This document shows positions 19,250 to 29,255 of a stretch of DNA of 64,000 bases, in pieces. The notes under the pieces are model-generated. The model searched no databases. It was not told the origin of the DNA and was given only the letters and a program-made list of their open reading frames with translations. The position numbers were made by a program, and so were the translations under genes. This DNA comes from Methylibium rhizosphaerae (lineage in GTDB: Bacteria > Pseudomonadota > Gammaproteobacteria > Burkholderiales > Burkholderiaceae_C): NCBI RefSeq assembly GCF_006386545.1, contig NZ_SWAR01000017.1, positions 45,128 through 109,127 on the forward strand, read 5' to 3'. Position 1 is the stretch's first letter, and each line of letters opens with the position of its first letter.

Positions 19250-20122
19250 CTAGGAACGGCGCTCGATCCGGTCTTGGAGAAACTTGCGCTCGCCGCGCGC
19301 GGCCTGGCGGAAGCCCCGTGGCGACACACCGGCCGCACGGCCGAAGGTGCGCACGAAGTTCGACAGGTCGTTGAAGCCCACGTCGTAGGCGACGTCGGTG
19401 ATGGAACGGTCTTCGTCGGCCAGCAGGCGCGCCGCATGGCGCAGGCGCGAACGCACGAGGTACTGGTGCGGCGTGACACCCACCACCTTGGCGAACAGCC
19501 GCAGGAAGTGGAACGGGCTCAGCTGCGCCTGGGCTGCGCTGCGCTCGAGGTCGATGCCGGCATCGTGCGAATGGGCATCGAGCCAGAGCGCTGCCTCGAC
19601 GGCACGCCGCCGGTCAGACGCCCGCAGTGCCCCGGCCGCAACCGAGGCCCGTGTGGTCGAGACCAGCGCCATGAACCTGGCCGCCAGCAGCAGCCCGGCT
19701 TCATCCACTCCCACATCATTGCGGCCGTCGGCGGCCGCCTGGGCCAGCTCGCCCATCACCACCAGCTCGGGCAAGGGCGGCAGCCCCCGGCTCTGCCAGG
19801 CACTGCCGGCCCGGCCGGCAATGCCTTCCGCCAGTTCGGACGACAGGTGGAACGAGAGGCACTCGTCGCCGCACACATGGTGGTCATGGGTGCACACGTA
19901 TTCGTCGCCGGCCCGCCCCACCAGCACCGAGCCGGCCACCAGCTCGGAAGTCACGCCCCGGCAGCGGTAGCCGAAGCTGCCCCTGCGCACGTACGACACC
20001 GAGTGCCGGCCATGCAGCTCGGTGAACGGCCGGTCGCCCGGGCCGGCCTGGCAGCAGTAGTCCCACACGCGCAGCGCAGAGTCTTCATGCAGCAAGACGG
20101 TGGAGGGGCGCGGCGCTTTCAT
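19250..20122 (-). CDS. AraC-family transcriptional regulator
   Basis: 290-residue regulator. The N-terminal part (about 10-150) is a cupin-like ligand domain ([10 protein letters not shown], then a Cys/His-rich [11 protein letters not shown] near 85). The C-terminal 100 residues hold the two AraC helix-turn-helices, with S-P-F-H-F-L-R-L-F and [20 protein letters not shown]. It lies between ogt and the VOC gene on the same strand, so it probably controls the downstream VOC gene or itself. Adjacency to ogt recalls Ada, but no Ada-type zinc domain is present. Confidence 0.88.
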   Translation of the reverse strand: MKAPRPSTVLLHEDSALRVWDYCCQAGPGDRPFTELHGRHSVSYVRRGSFGYRCRGVTSELVAGSVLVGRAGDEYVCTHDHHVCGDECLSFHLSSELAEGIAGRAGSAWQSRGLPPLPELVVMGELAQAAADGRNDVGVDEAGLLLAARFMALVSTTRASVAAGALRASDRRRAVEAALWLDAHSHDAGIDLERSAAQAQLSPFHFLRLFAKVVGVTPHQYLVRSRLRHAARLLADEDRSITDVAYDVGFNDLSNFVRTFGRAAGVSPRGFRQAARGERKFLQDRIERRS

Positions 20123-20132
20123 GGCAGCCTGT

Positions 20133-20663
20133 TCAGAACAGCGGCAGCGTGCCGTTCAGCGTGGCGCCCTCGATGGCCAGCAGCCTGAGCTTGGTCTCCA
20201 CGCCCCCCGGCGCGGAAAAGCCGCCGGTCTGGCCCCCGGCCGCCAGCACCCGGTGGCAAGGGACCACCAGCGGGAAGGGATTGCGACCGAGCGCCTGGCC
20301 CACCCGGCGCGCGGCACCCGGCTCCCCCAGCTGCCGGGCCAGCTCGCCATAGGTGAGCGTGTGGCCGGGCGCGATGCGGCGCGCCAGCTCATACACCCGG
20401 CGATCGAATGCCGGCAGGTCCTGCATGTCCAGCGGCACCTCGGCCAGGTCTCGCGCCTGGCCCTGCAGCAAGGCCACGATGCCGTCGATCGCGGCCGCCA
20501 CTGCGGGCGGCGGCACCGCCTCGCCGGCCGACGCGAAGCTGCGCGACCGCGGCGCGCCGTCGAGCGCAGGCAGGCGCACCGCCACCACCGCCTCGTGCTC
20601 GTTCCACGCGATGCCGCAGCGGCCGATGGCGGTCTCGAAGCTGGCAAAACTTGTGGCTTTCAT
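20133..20663 (-). CDS. ogt: methylated-DNA--[protein]-cysteine S-methyltransferase
   Basis: 176-residue suicide DNA-repair enzyme that takes the O6-methyl group from guanine onto its own cysteine. The active site is P-C-H-R-V with Cys136, preceded by the asparagine hinge G-R-N-P. The helix-turn-helix region [10 protein letters not shown] and R-R-V-G-Q-A lies just before. The length matches the Ogt subfamily. The start at 20663 gives the N-terminal ribonuclease-H-like domain without extra residues; longer upstream frames look spurious. Confidence 0.9.
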   Translation of the reverse strand: MKATSFASFETAIGRCGIAWNEHEAVVAVRLPALDGAPRSRSFASAGEAVPPPAVAAAIDGIVALLQGQARDLAEVPLDMQDLPAFDRRVYELARRIAPGHTLTYGELARQLGEPGAARRVGQALGRNPFPLVVPCHRVLAAGGQTGGFSAPGGVETKLRLLAIEGATLNGTLPLF

Positions 20664-20746
20664 GGGTTGCACATCATGCCGCCGCAACGGCAGGCGTGTC
20701 GGCCGCGGCACAATCGCGACCCTTCCCCGAGAGGACTTCCGCCCTG

Positions 20747-22195
20747 ATGCGACTGACCCGACCGGCCCTGGGCCGCAGCCTGGCCCTGGTGTTCGCCTGG
20801 GCCACCGCCTCGGGCCTGGCCGCCGCCACACCTGTCGAGAGCCCCTGCCAGGATCGGCTGGCCACGCCCGCAGGCAACGCCCCCGTGCCGCCCGCCAGGC
20901 TGGCCGGCCTGCGCTACAGCTGTACCGAACTGCCGGGCGGGCAGCATGTGCTCGTCGCAGAGGCAGGCCAGCAACAAGCGCAGACGGTGCTGCTGGTGCA
21001 CGGCCTGGGCAACAACGCGCACCGCGACTGGCGCGCCACCCTGGAGCCCCTCGCACAGCGGTTCCACGTGATCGCGCTCGACCTGCCCGGCTTTGGCGCG
21101 TCGCCAGCGCCCGCCGGCGTGCATTCGTTCGAACAGCTGGGGCAGACGCTGGCCGCGGTGCTGGACCTTCACGCCCCCGGCCGGCGGGTGCATGTGGTGG
21201 GCCATTCGCTCGGCGGCGCGGCCAGCCTGCACTTCGCCCACCGCCACGCCGACCGCGTGGACCGGCTGGTGCTGGTGGACGCCGCCGGCATCCTGCACAA
21301 GTCGGTGTTCGCGCAGCATCTCACCCGACCGGCGGCGCCCGCGTTCGGCTTCGAACCGGTCGATCGTTTCCTGGCGGCTGCCGGCGACCGGGTCAACGCG
21401 CTGCACCGCGGCTTGTTCAGCATGCTGGACGACCGTTTCGACTTCAGCCGCTGGCTGGTCGACACACCCCGGGTCCGGCAGGCCCTGCTGGGCGGCCACA
21501 CGCAGGTGGATGCGGCGCTCGGGCTCGTCGAGCACGACTTCACACAGGCGATCCGCGAACTGCGGGCGCCCACCACGGTGATCTGGGGCCGCGACGACCC
21601 GGTGGCGCCGCCGCGCACCGGCGCACTGCTCGCTGCACGGCTGCCCGACGCCCGCTGGCAGGTCATCGACGGCGCGCAGCACGTGCCGATGACCGAGCAG
21701 CCGCAGCGGTTCAACCGCCTGCTGATGTCTGCTCTTGCGGAGCCGCTGGCGCCCCGGTTCGAGGCCGAAGTGCCCCCAGGCGAGCAGGGCCAGGTCGCCT
21801 GCCGCAACGCTTCCGGCAGGCGCTACAGCGGCGTGTACGAAAGCCTCACGCTGGAAAACTGCCACGGCGTTCGCATCGAGCACGCGCGCATCGGCCGGCT
21901 GGTGATGGTGGGCTCGTCCGCGACGCTGGAACATTCGGTCATCGATGCGGCCAGCGGCGTGGCACTCGATGCGCAGCGCAGCCGCATCATGGCCACCGCC
22001 GTGCGGCTCAAGGGCCGCATCGGGCTGCGCGCGGCCGCCAGCCACCTCGACTTCGCCGGCGCCACGGTGTCGGCCAGCGAAAGGAGCATCGACATGCCGA
22101 CACCGAGCCGGGTCTACTTCTCGGTCAGCGAGGTCGAGAGCGCCGGCCGGCCCGCCGATGCCCACCGCATCTGGCCGGTGCCCGCCGCCGACTGA
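20747..22195 (+). CDS. exported alpha/beta hydrolase with C-terminal beta-rich domain
   Basis: 482-residue protein. A signal peptide (about 1-28, G-L-A-A-A) is followed by an alpha/beta-hydrolase domain (about 60-335) with V-H-G-L-G near 87, nucleophile elbow G-H-S-L-G-G near 155, W-G-R-D-D-P near 283 and a His in A-Q-H-V-P-M near 311. A further 130 residues (about 350-482) follow, beginning with a conserved-looking V-A-C-R-N-A-S-G-R-R-Y-S-G and then short repeating strands (I-E-H-A-R-I-G-R-L-V-M-V-G and so on) reminiscent of a right-handed beta-helix. I do not recognise that tail. Substrate unknown. A GAGAGG site is upstream of the ATG. Confidence 0.78.
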   Translation: MRLTRPALGRSLALVFAWATASGLAAATPVESPCQDRLATPAGNAPVPPARLAGLRYSCTELPGGQHVLVAEAGQQQAQTVLLVHGLGNNAHRDWRATLEPLAQRFHVIALDLPGFGASPAPAGVHSFEQLGQTLAAVLDLHAPGRRVHVVGHSLGGAASLHFAHRHADRVDRLVLVDAAGILHKSVFAQHLTRPAAPAFGFEPVDRFLAAAGDRVNALHRGLFSMLDDRFDFSRWLVDTPRVRQALLGGHTQVDAALGLVEHDFTQAIRELRAPTTVIWGRDDPVAPPRTGALLAARLPDARWQVIDGAQHVPMTEQPQRFNRLLMSALAEPLAPRFEAEVPPGEQGQVACRNASGRRYSGVYESLTLENCHGVRIEHARIGRLVMVGSSATLEHSVIDAASGVALDAQRSRIMATAVRLKGRIGLRAAASHLDFAGATVSASERSIDMPTPSRVYFSVSEVESAGRPADAHRIWPVPAAD

Positions 22196-22206
22196 GGGGC
22201 GGGACC

Positions 22207-23115
<909 letters not shown>

Positions 23116-23359
23116 CAGGTAGTCCCTCTCCGTTGTCACCCGTGTCGTGTGGCCATGCAGGCGGCGTGCCGGCCCGGCTCCAGGGGCGGCATGGTACCGG
23201 GCTGGCGTGAATGCCCGCGCCGCCGGTCTGCGGGGGTGCGAGGTCAGGATCGGGGGAGTGGGCCGACGCGGCCCGGGGGGCGCGGCTCGGTGAGCCGGCG
23301 GGAGAACGCTGTTGGAGATCAACCGGGCCACCGTTCGGCGGCCCTGGCGGCAAGACGCC

Positions 23360-23578
23360 TCAGTGGCTGCGCATCACCGCCGGGGTGGCGTATTCGCGGC
23401 CGACCACCACCCGCGCGTACAGGTAGTTCGCGCGGGCCTTTTCGCTCATCAGGTCGAAGCGCACCTCGCCCCGGTCGTCGCACGGGAATGTGAGAGCGCG
23501 GCCTTCGCTGAACAACGATTGGAAACGCAGTTCGAAGCGGGGTTGCTGTTCGCAAAGAGGCAGGGTCGCGGTGTTCAT
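23360..23578 (-). CDS. small conserved-looking hypothetical protein
   Basis: 72-residue soluble protein without signal or TM segment. It contains F-E-L-R-F-Q-S-L-F and a [12 protein letters not shown] stretch, giving a beta-rich composition. The start is supported by GGAG at 7-8 bases before the ATG. The 244 bases between it and DUF808 on the same strand contain nothing I recognise. Function unknown. Confidence 0.6.
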   Translation of the reverse strand: MNTATLPLCEQQPRFELRFQSLFSEGRALTFPCDDRGEVRFDLMSEKARANYLYARVVVGREYATPAVMRSH

Positions 23579-23751
23579 GTTGATCTCCGTTTGCCAGTTT
23601 GTGTGTCCGATGACTTCAATTTAGAACTACGCGCCCGCGAGATCACTGGATGCATGCCGGTGAGAACTGTCGGAAGGGTGCTGGAGGCCTTGTAGGAAAT
23701 GCGCTGACAAGTGTCGCTCGGGCCGACCCGCTTCACCGCACAATGCGCCGC

Positions 23752-24372
23752 ATGACGCCAACCGAAGACCCTCGCGCCCACAGCCCGGCCGCCGAACGCA
23801 ACAAGCAGCCCATCCTCGAGGTGCTGCGGCAGGTATTGCGCGCCGAGGGCGGCGACCTGCTCGAGATCGCCTGCGGCAGCGGCCAGCACGCGGCCCATTT
23901 CGCCGCCGCCCTGCCCGCCTGGACCTGGTGGCCCAGCGACGCCAATCCGCAGGTGCTGCCTTCCGTCAGGGCCTGGGTTGCAGACGCCGGCATCGCCAAT
24001 GTGCGCGCGCCGCTGCAGCTCGACGTGACCGCCGCCCAGTGGCCGGTCGGGCAGGTCGATGCGATCTACTGCGCCAACATGCTGCATGCCTCGCCGTGGG
24101 CCACCTGCCGCGGGCTGATGCAGGGTGCGGCGCGCCACCTGGCGCCGCACGGTTTGCTCATCACCTATGGCCCCTACCTGCTCGACGACCTGCCCACTGC
24201 GCCCAGCAACCTGTCGTTCGACGCCGACCTGCGTGAACGCAACCCGGCCTGGGGGCTGCGCCGCCTCGCCGATGTGCTGGCCGAAGCACACCAGGCCGGC
24301 CTGGCATTGACGCAGCGCTTCGCCATGCCCGCCAACAACCTGATGCTGGTGTTCGCGCACCCTGCGGCATGA
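23752..24372 (+). CDS. DUF938 SAM-dependent methyltransferase-like protein
   Basis: 206-residue class I methyltransferase-fold protein of the DUF938 family: E-R-N-K-x-P-I-L near residue 15, SAM-binding L-L-E-I-A-C-G-S-G-Q-H-A near 40, D-V-T near 100, C-A-N-M-L-H near 115, and Y-G-P-Y in the middle. The methyl acceptor is unknown. ATG 23752 was chosen; an ATG three codons upstream is equally possible. Its stop overlaps the ferredoxin ATG by 4 bases. Confidence 0.85.
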   Translation: MTPTEDPRAHSPAAERNKQPILEVLRQVLRAEGGDLLEIACGSGQHAAHFAAALPAWTWWPSDANPQVLPSVRAWVADAGIANVRAPLQLDVTAAQWPVGQVDAIYCANMLHASPWATCRGLMQGAARHLAPHGLLITYGPYLLDDLPTAPSNLSFDADLRERNPAWGLRRLADVLAEAHQAGLALTQRFAMPANNLMLVFAHPAA

Positions 24373-24689
24373 GCAGCCCCGAAGAGCCGCGCCATCCGGT
24401 GTCCCTCGAGCCGGCCGGGCTGCGCTTCGACGCGCCGGCCTCCGTGCCGCTGCTGAAGGCCGCGCAGGCTGCCGGCATCCGCCTGCCGAGTTCCTGCCGC
24501 AACGGCACCTGCCGCGCCTGCATGTGCCGGCTGCTGAGCGGCACCATCGAATACACCATCGAGTGGCCGGGCCTGCTGGCCGAGGAAAAGCGCGAGGGCT
24601 GGATCCTGCCCTGCGTGGCGCGGGCGACGTCTGCGCTGGTGATCGCATCGTCCGAGGCCTCGGTTCAAACCCAGGCCGGCAAGCGATGA
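24369..24689 (+). CDS. 2Fe-2S ferredoxin-like protein
   Basis: 106-residue protein with a plant-type [2Fe-2S] domain: Cys43, Cys48 and Cys51 in S-S-C-R-N-G-T-C-R-A-C and Cys82 in L-P-C. An extra Cys53 is next to the cluster. It probably transfers single electrons in the cytoplasm; its reductase and acceptor are not evident. It overlaps both neighbours by 4 bases (ATGA), so the three genes form a tightly coupled unit. Confidence 0.87.
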   Translation: MSSPEEPRHPVSLEPAGLRFDAPASVPLLKAAQAAGIRLPSSCRNGTCRACMCRLLSGTIEYTIEWPGLLAEEKREGWILPCVARATSALVIASSEASVQTQAGKR

Positions 24690-25321
24690 AGAAGCAGGGA
24701 ACGATCGTGCGCTGGGATGCCGCCCGGGGCTTCGGCTTCATACGCTCACCCGGCGGCACCGACGTCTTTCTTCACGTGCGCGACTTCCGCGATGCCGGCA
24801 CTGCGCCACGCGAAGGGCTGGACGTCGTCTTCGAGGAAATCCACGTGGGCGGCAAAGGCCCGCGAGCGATGGCGGTCCATGCCGCCGGGTCGCGTGCCGT
24901 GACCCCGTCGAGGCAGCCATGGCCGCGCCCTGCAACGACGAAGACCGCCGCCGGCATTTCGCCCTTGCACAGCCTGCTCGTGGCCTGCCTGATGATGGCC
25001 TATGCAGCGGTGCTGCTGTGGGCTGTGTGGCACCGCCACCTCACCGTGCCGGTGCTTGGCGCCGCGGCGCTGCTCAACGCCATCACGTTCTTCGTGTACT
25101 GGCGCGACAAGTACGCCGCGCAACGCGGTGCCTGGCGCACGCCGGAATCGAGTTTGCATGCCTTGAGCCTCGCCGGCGGCTGGCCTGGCGCCTGGCTGGC
25201 GCAGCAGGTGCTTCGCCACAAGTCCAGCAAGGCGCAGTTCCGCGCGGTGTACTGGGGCACGGTCGCGCTGCATTGGGGCGGGCTGCTGGCGTGGCTGCGG
25301 CAAACCACGCAACGCGGCTGA
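24686..25321 (+). CDS. cold-shock domain fused to DUF1294 membrane domain
   Basis: 211-residue protein. Residues 1-70 are a cold-shock (OB-fold) domain with R-G-F-G-F-I and D-V-F-L-H-V, the RNP1/RNP2 nucleic-acid-binding motifs. After a Pro/Thr linker, residues about 90-211 hold three to four TM segments with the DUF1294 signature Y-W-R-D-K-Y-A-A-x-x-G-A-W-R-T-P-E and L-x-x-G-G-W-P-G-A. This tethers an RNA/DNA-binding fold to the inner membrane on the cytoplasmic face. Such fusions are known, but the role is not. The ATG overlaps the ferredoxin stop. Confidence 0.88.
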   Translation: MKKQGTIVRWDAARGFGFIRSPGGTDVFLHVRDFRDAGTAPREGLDVVFEEIHVGGKGPRAMAVHAAGSRAVTPSRQPWPRPATTKTAAGISPLHSLLVACLMMAYAAVLLWAVWHRHLTVPVLGAAALLNAITFFVYWRDKYAAQRGAWRTPESSLHALSLAGGWPGAWLAQQVLRHKSSKAQFRAVYWGTVALHWGGLLAWLRQTTQRG

Positions 25322-25344
25322 AACAGCCGCGTCCGGGCGGCGCC

Positions 25345-26310
25345 TCAGGCGGACCGCAGCCACTCGGCGTAACGCAACAGGTCCACGTTGCCGCCGCTCA
25401 CCATGACGCCCACGCGCTTGCCTTCCACCGGCCGCAGCTTGGCAAGCAGCGCCGCAGTGCCCAGGCAGCCGGTCGGCTCGACCACGAGCTTCAGTCTCTC
25501 GGCGAACAGGCGCATCGCCTGAACCAGCTGCGCATCGCTCACGGTGAGCACGCCCTTCACCAGCTGCTGGATCACCGGGAAGGTCAGTGCCCCGACGAGG
25601 TGGGTCTGCGCCGCGTCGGCGATGGTGCGCGGCACCTCGATGGCCACCCGCTCGCCTCGCTGCAGCGAACGCTGCACGTCGTTGCCGGCCTCCGGCTCCA
25701 CGCCCCACACTTCGCAGGCGGGCGCGAGGTGGTTGGCCGCCGTGGCGCTGCCGCTGATGAGCCCGCCGCCGCCGATGCCGACGAACAGCAGGTCGAGCGG
25801 CCCCACCTCCTCGAGCAGCTCCTTGACCGCCGTGCCCTGCCCCGCCATCACGTGCGGATGGTCGTAGGGCGGCACCACCGCCATGCCCCGCTCGGCAGCG
25901 ATGTCGCGGCCGATCTGCTCGCGGTCCGCGGTGTAGCGGTCATACAGCACCACCTCGGCGCCATAGCCGCGGGTGGCGGCCAGCTTGATGGGCGGCGAGT
26001 CCTCGGGCATCGCGATCACCGCCGGCATGCCCAGCAGTTGCGCGGCCAGCGCGACCGCCTGGCCATGGTTGCCCGACGACCAGGCGATCACGCCGCGGCG
26101 GCGCTGCTCGGCCGAGAGTTGCGACAGGGTGTTGTACGCGCCCCGGAACTTGAAGGCGCCGACCCGCTGCAGGTTCTCGCACTTGAAGAACACCTGCGCA
26201 CCGGTGAGCCGGTCGACGTGGCGCGACGTGACCACCGGCGTGCGGTGCGCCACGCCCTTCAGGCGTTCGGCAGCGGCTTCGACGTCTGGCCAGGTGATGG
26301 GCAGGTCCAT
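25345..26310 (-). CDS. PLP-dependent threonine/serine dehydratase-like enzyme
   Basis: 321-residue fold-type II PLP enzyme. Lys54 in G-A-F-K-F-R-G-A forms the Schiff base; S-S-G-N-H-G-Q near residue 80 and the tetraglycine loop G-G-G-G-L near 180 hold the phosphate; S-G-G-N near 305 is also typical. There is no C-terminal ACT regulatory domain, so it is a short catabolic-type dehydratase, or possibly a serine racemase; the sequence alone does not settle this. The ATG at 26310 gives the family N-terminus. Confidence 0.88.
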   Translation of the reverse strand: MDLPITWPDVEAAAERLKGVAHRTPVVTSRHVDRLTGAQVFFKCENLQRVGAFKFRGAYNTLSQLSAEQRRRGVIAWSSGNHGQAVALAAQLLGMPAVIAMPEDSPPIKLAATRGYGAEVVLYDRYTADREQIGRDIAAERGMAVVPPYDHPHVMAGQGTAVKELLEEVGPLDLLFVGIGGGGLISGSATAANHLAPACEVWGVEPEAGNDVQRSLQRGERVAIEVPRTIADAAQTHLVGALTFPVIQQLVKGVLTVSDAQLVQAMRLFAERLKLVVEPTGCLGTAALLAKLRPVEGKRVGVMVSGGNVDLLRYAEWLRSA

Positions 26311-26401
26311 GGGGGCGTCCTCTGTAGGCGGCGGTCGAGGCCCGACGATAGCCCCTGCGCGCGCATTTGAAACTGTGGGCCCCGGCGCGCTGATACAGCG
26401 C

Positions 26402-26983
26402 TCAGCCTCCGGCGTCCTTGCGGCACTGCGCCTGCAGCTCGGCCCAGCCTCGTGCGCCCAGCGCCTCCAGCGTTCGCATGTTGGCCTCGTAGATGGCGTC
26501 CGGGTCGGGGAATGCAGCCACCGCGCGGTCGATGCTTTCCTCACGCAACAGATGCAAGGTTGGGTAAGGCGAGCGGTTGGTGGCGTTGGTCACGTCGTCC
26601 GGCCCGGTGCCGGCGAACTGGTAGTGCGGGTGGAAGCTGGCCACCTGCAGCACGCCCTCGTAGCCCAGCTCCGCCACGGCCCTGTCGGCCACGTCGAGGA
26701 AGTCGTTGTAGTCGGCGAAGTCGGTGAGCACGCGGGGGTGGATCAGCAGCGTCGTGTCCACGACGGCCGGGTCGGCTTCGGCCAGCAGGCGCAGCTCCTC
26801 CCGCAGCACGGCCAGCAGCGTTTGCGCATCGCTGGTGCTGCACACCACGTAGCGCACCTGCTGCTTCACATGCACCGCCTTCGCAAACGGGCACAGGTTG
26901 AGCCCGATCACGGCGCGCACCAGCCAGGCGCGGGTTTCGGCGACGACCCTGTCGTCGTCCTCTCTCGTCTCTGTCGTGTTCAT
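26402..26983 (-). CDS. DUF1415 protein
   Basis: 193-residue cytoplasmic protein of the DUF1415 family: T-R-A-W-L-x-R-A-V-I-G-L-N-L-C-P-F-A near residue 20, then F-x-D-Y-N-D-F-L-D near 95 and a conserved F-H-P-x-Y-Q-F-A near 117, ending in a helix with N-M-x-x-L-x-x-L-G. The conserved Cys and His residues could bind a ligand or metal; function is unknown. Confidence 0.85.
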   Translation of the reverse strand: MNTTETREDDDRVVAETRAWLVRAVIGLNLCPFAKAVHVKQQVRYVVCSTSDAQTLLAVLREELRLLAEADPAVVDTTLLIHPRVLTDFADYNDFLDVADRAVAELGYEGVLQVASFHPHYQFAGTGPDDVTNATNRSPYPTLHLLREESIDRAVAAFPDPDAIYEANMRTLEALGARGWAELQAQCRKDAGG

Positions 26984-27088
26984 GGCCGCAACTGTATGGC
27001 CCCCCGCGTTGACACAGTGCAGCGCCGCTGTGGCTTCACGCCCGCGGCGAGGCCGGGGAAGCTCGAGGCCCGTTCACGAAAGCCCCGC

Positions 27089-27676
27089 ATGACCGAACTG
27101 CTGCCGCTGGCCACCTACTCGCTCGTGATGTCGAGCACCCCCGGCCCCAACAACCTCATGCTCACCACCTCGGGCGCCAACTTCGGCTATCGCCGCACCC
27201 TGCCCCACATCCTGGGCATCGGCGCCGGCCACGGCGTGCAGATGTGGCTCACCTGCCTGGGCCTGGGTGCACTGTTCGCCCGCTATCCGCTGCTGCACAC
27301 CGGCCTGCAGGCCGCCGGCGCGGCCTACCTGGTGTGGCTGGCCTGGAAGCTCACCGGCAGCGCCATCGGCCGCGCCGAGCTGCCGCAGCCCGTCAGCTTC
27401 TGGCAGGCAGCGGCCTTCCAGTTCGTGAATCCGAAGAACTGGGTCAAGTCGGTGACGGTTGCCTCGGTGTTCCTGCCGCCCGCGCTTGGCACCGGCACGG
27501 CGGCGCTGGTGGCCATGGTCATCACGGTGGCCATCAACTTCCCCTGCGTGTCGATGTGGACCCTGTTCGGCGTGGCGATCCGGCGCCTGCTCACCGACCC
27601 GCGCCGCCAGCGCATCTTCAATGTCATCATGGCGGCCACCCTCGTGGCGCTGGCGCTGTTGCTGCTGGTGCGCTGA
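27089..27676 (+). CDS. LysE/RhtB-family exporter
   Basis: 195-residue inner-membrane exporter with six predicted TM segments. The family signature S-x-T-P-G-P-N-N is at residues 16-23, and F-V-N-P-K-N-W lies near 112. Family members export amino acids or derivatives. It starts 105 bases after the divergent DUF1415 gene and is followed at 16 bases by a MocR regulator, which suggests that regulator may control it or be co-transcribed with it. Confidence 0.87.
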   Translation: MTELLPLATYSLVMSSTPGPNNLMLTTSGANFGYRRTLPHILGIGAGHGVQMWLTCLGLGALFARYPLLHTGLQAAGAAYLVWLAWKLTGSAIGRAELPQPVSFWQAAAFQFVNPKNWVKSVTVASVFLPPALGTGTAALVAMVITVAINFPCVSMWTLFGVAIRRLLTDPRRQRIFNVIMAATLVALALLLLVR

Positions 27677-27692
27677 CCGACCGCCTGCCTTC

Positions 27693-29144
27693 ATGTTCTC
27701 ACTCGACCGCGATTCATCGGTGCCGCTGGCCGACCAGATCGAGCACCGCCTGCGCGCCTTCATCGAAGGCGGCCAGCTCTCGTCCGGAGCCCGGCTGCCG
27801 TCGATCCGCACGCTGGCCGCGCAACTGGGCGTGAGCCCGAACACGGTGGTCACCGCCTACGACCGGCTGGTGGCCGCCGCCTGCATCGACAGCCGCGGCA
27901 CGGCCGGCTTCTTCGTGAGCGAAGCCGCCTCGCAGCCCGGCCAGATGCCGGGGGCTTCGCTCATCGAGCCCGGCGACGAACAGGAGCCGGTGTGGCTGGT
28001 GCAGCAGGCCAACAACCTGCGCGCCGACATGCTGCCGGCCAGCAGCGGCGCGCTGCCGGTGGCCTGGCTCGAAGACGCGGTGCCGGCCGCCGTGGTGCAG
28101 CGGGCGCTGGCCCGCAGCAGCGGCGGCCTGGCCCGGCGCTGCCCGCCGCAAGGCCTGCCCGAGCTGCGCGAGCGCCTGGCCATGCTGATGCGCGCGCAGG
28201 GGCTCGCGGTCGATGCGAGCCGCGTGCTCACCACCTATGGCAGCACACATGCCATCGACCTGATCTGCCGCACCTTCCTGCAGCCCGGCGACGCGGTGCT
28301 GGTCGAAGACCCTGGCTACTTCCTGCTGTTCGACCGGCTGCGCCTGGCCGGTGTGCGGCTGGTGCCCGTTGCACGCCGCATCGACGGGCCGGACGTCGAC
28401 CAGGTCGAGGCCGCCTGCCTGGAGCACCGGCCGCGGCTCATGTTCCTGCAGAGCGTGCTGCACAACCCCACCGGCTGGAGCAGCAGCGCCGCCAGGCTGC
28501 ACCGCCTGCTGGTGCTGGCCGAGCAGCACGGCTTCCTGATCGCCGAGGACGACGTGCACGGCCACTTCCACCCCGGCTCGGCCACCCGCGTGGCGCAGCT
28601 GGCCGAGCTGCGCCAGGTCATCTACTACTCCAGCTTCTGCAAGGCACTGAGCCCCGGGCTGCGGCTGGGCTACATCGCAGCCGAGCCGGCGCTGCTGAAG
28701 CCGCTGCTGCGCGAGAAGATCCATTCGGTGCTCACCACCGCCGCCCTCAACGAGTTCGTGCTGCTCGAGTTGCTGGCGGCCGGCCGCGTGCGCAAGCACC
28801 TCGACCGGCTCCAGCAGAAGCTCGCCACGGCACGCCGGGCCGCGACGAAGCAGCTGCGCCAGGCCGGCATCCTGCTGGAGCACCCGGCCGAAGGCGGGCT
28901 GTTCCTGTGGGGCTCGGTGCCGCAGGGCGTGGACGTGGACGAACTGGTGAAGGACGCCTTCCGCAACGGCCTGCTGCTGTCGCGCGGCGCCACCTTCATG
29001 GCCGACGGGCGCCCGGACCCGCACCTGCGCTTCAACGTGGTGTACAGCCAGCATGAGCGGCTGGCCACCTACCTGCGCGAGCGGCTGGGCGCGCTGTCGA
29101 GCGCGCGCCAGGTGATCGGGCGTGCGGCGTCGAAGGTGGGGTAG
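27693..29144 (+). CDS. MocR-type regulator (GntR HTH fused to aminotransferase domain)
   Basis: 483-residue transcription factor. Residues 1-75 are a GntR winged helix (L-P-S-I-R-T-L-A-A-Q-L-G-V-S-P-N-T-V). Residues about 115-470 are a fold-type I aminotransferase domain with N-P-T-G near 266, E-D-D-V-H near 287 and the PLP lysine K317 in S-S-F-C-K-A-L-S-P-G-L-R-L-G. MocR proteins sense PLP or amino-acid adducts rather than catalyse. It follows the LysE exporter at 16 bases, so an amino-acid efflux response is a fair inference. Confidence 0.9.
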   Translation: MFSLDRDSSVPLADQIEHRLRAFIEGGQLSSGARLPSIRTLAAQLGVSPNTVVTAYDRLVAAACIDSRGTAGFFVSEAASQPGQMPGASLIEPGDEQEPVWLVQQANNLRADMLPASSGALPVAWLEDAVPAAVVQRALARSSGGLARRCPPQGLPELRERLAMLMRAQGLAVDASRVLTTYGSTHAIDLICRTFLQPGDAVLVEDPGYFLLFDRLRLAGVRLVPVARRIDGPDVDQVEAACLEHRPRLMFLQSVLHNPTGWSSSAARLHRLLVLAEQHGFLIAEDDVHGHFHPGSATRVAQLAELRQVIYYSSFCKALSPGLRLGYIAAEPALLKPLLREKIHSVLTTAALNEFVLLELLAAGRVRKHLDRLQQKLATARRAATKQLRQAGILLEHPAEGGLFLWGSVPQGVDVDELVKDAFRNGLLLSRGATFMADGRPDPHLRFNVVYSQHERLATYLRERLGALSSARQVIGRAASKVG

Positions 29145-29186
29145 GGACACAGAGCGCAGACAGCCGCGGAGGAATCCAGGGTGTTC

Positions 29187-29215
29187 TTGCCACGTAACCC
29201 GCCCGTGTCTACATT
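29187..29215 (+). promoter_or_regulatory. candidate sigma70 promoter
   Basis: TTGCCA (29187-29192) and TACATT (29210-29215) are separated by exactly 17 bases, matching 5/6 and 4/6 of the sigma70 consensus. They lie 40 bases upstream of the short leader frame at 29256 and would drive it with the acyltransferase gene. Confidence 0.4.
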
Positions 29216-29255
29216 GCCTCCCCTTGTGCCGCCCGAAGCCGCGGCAGGAGGTTCC

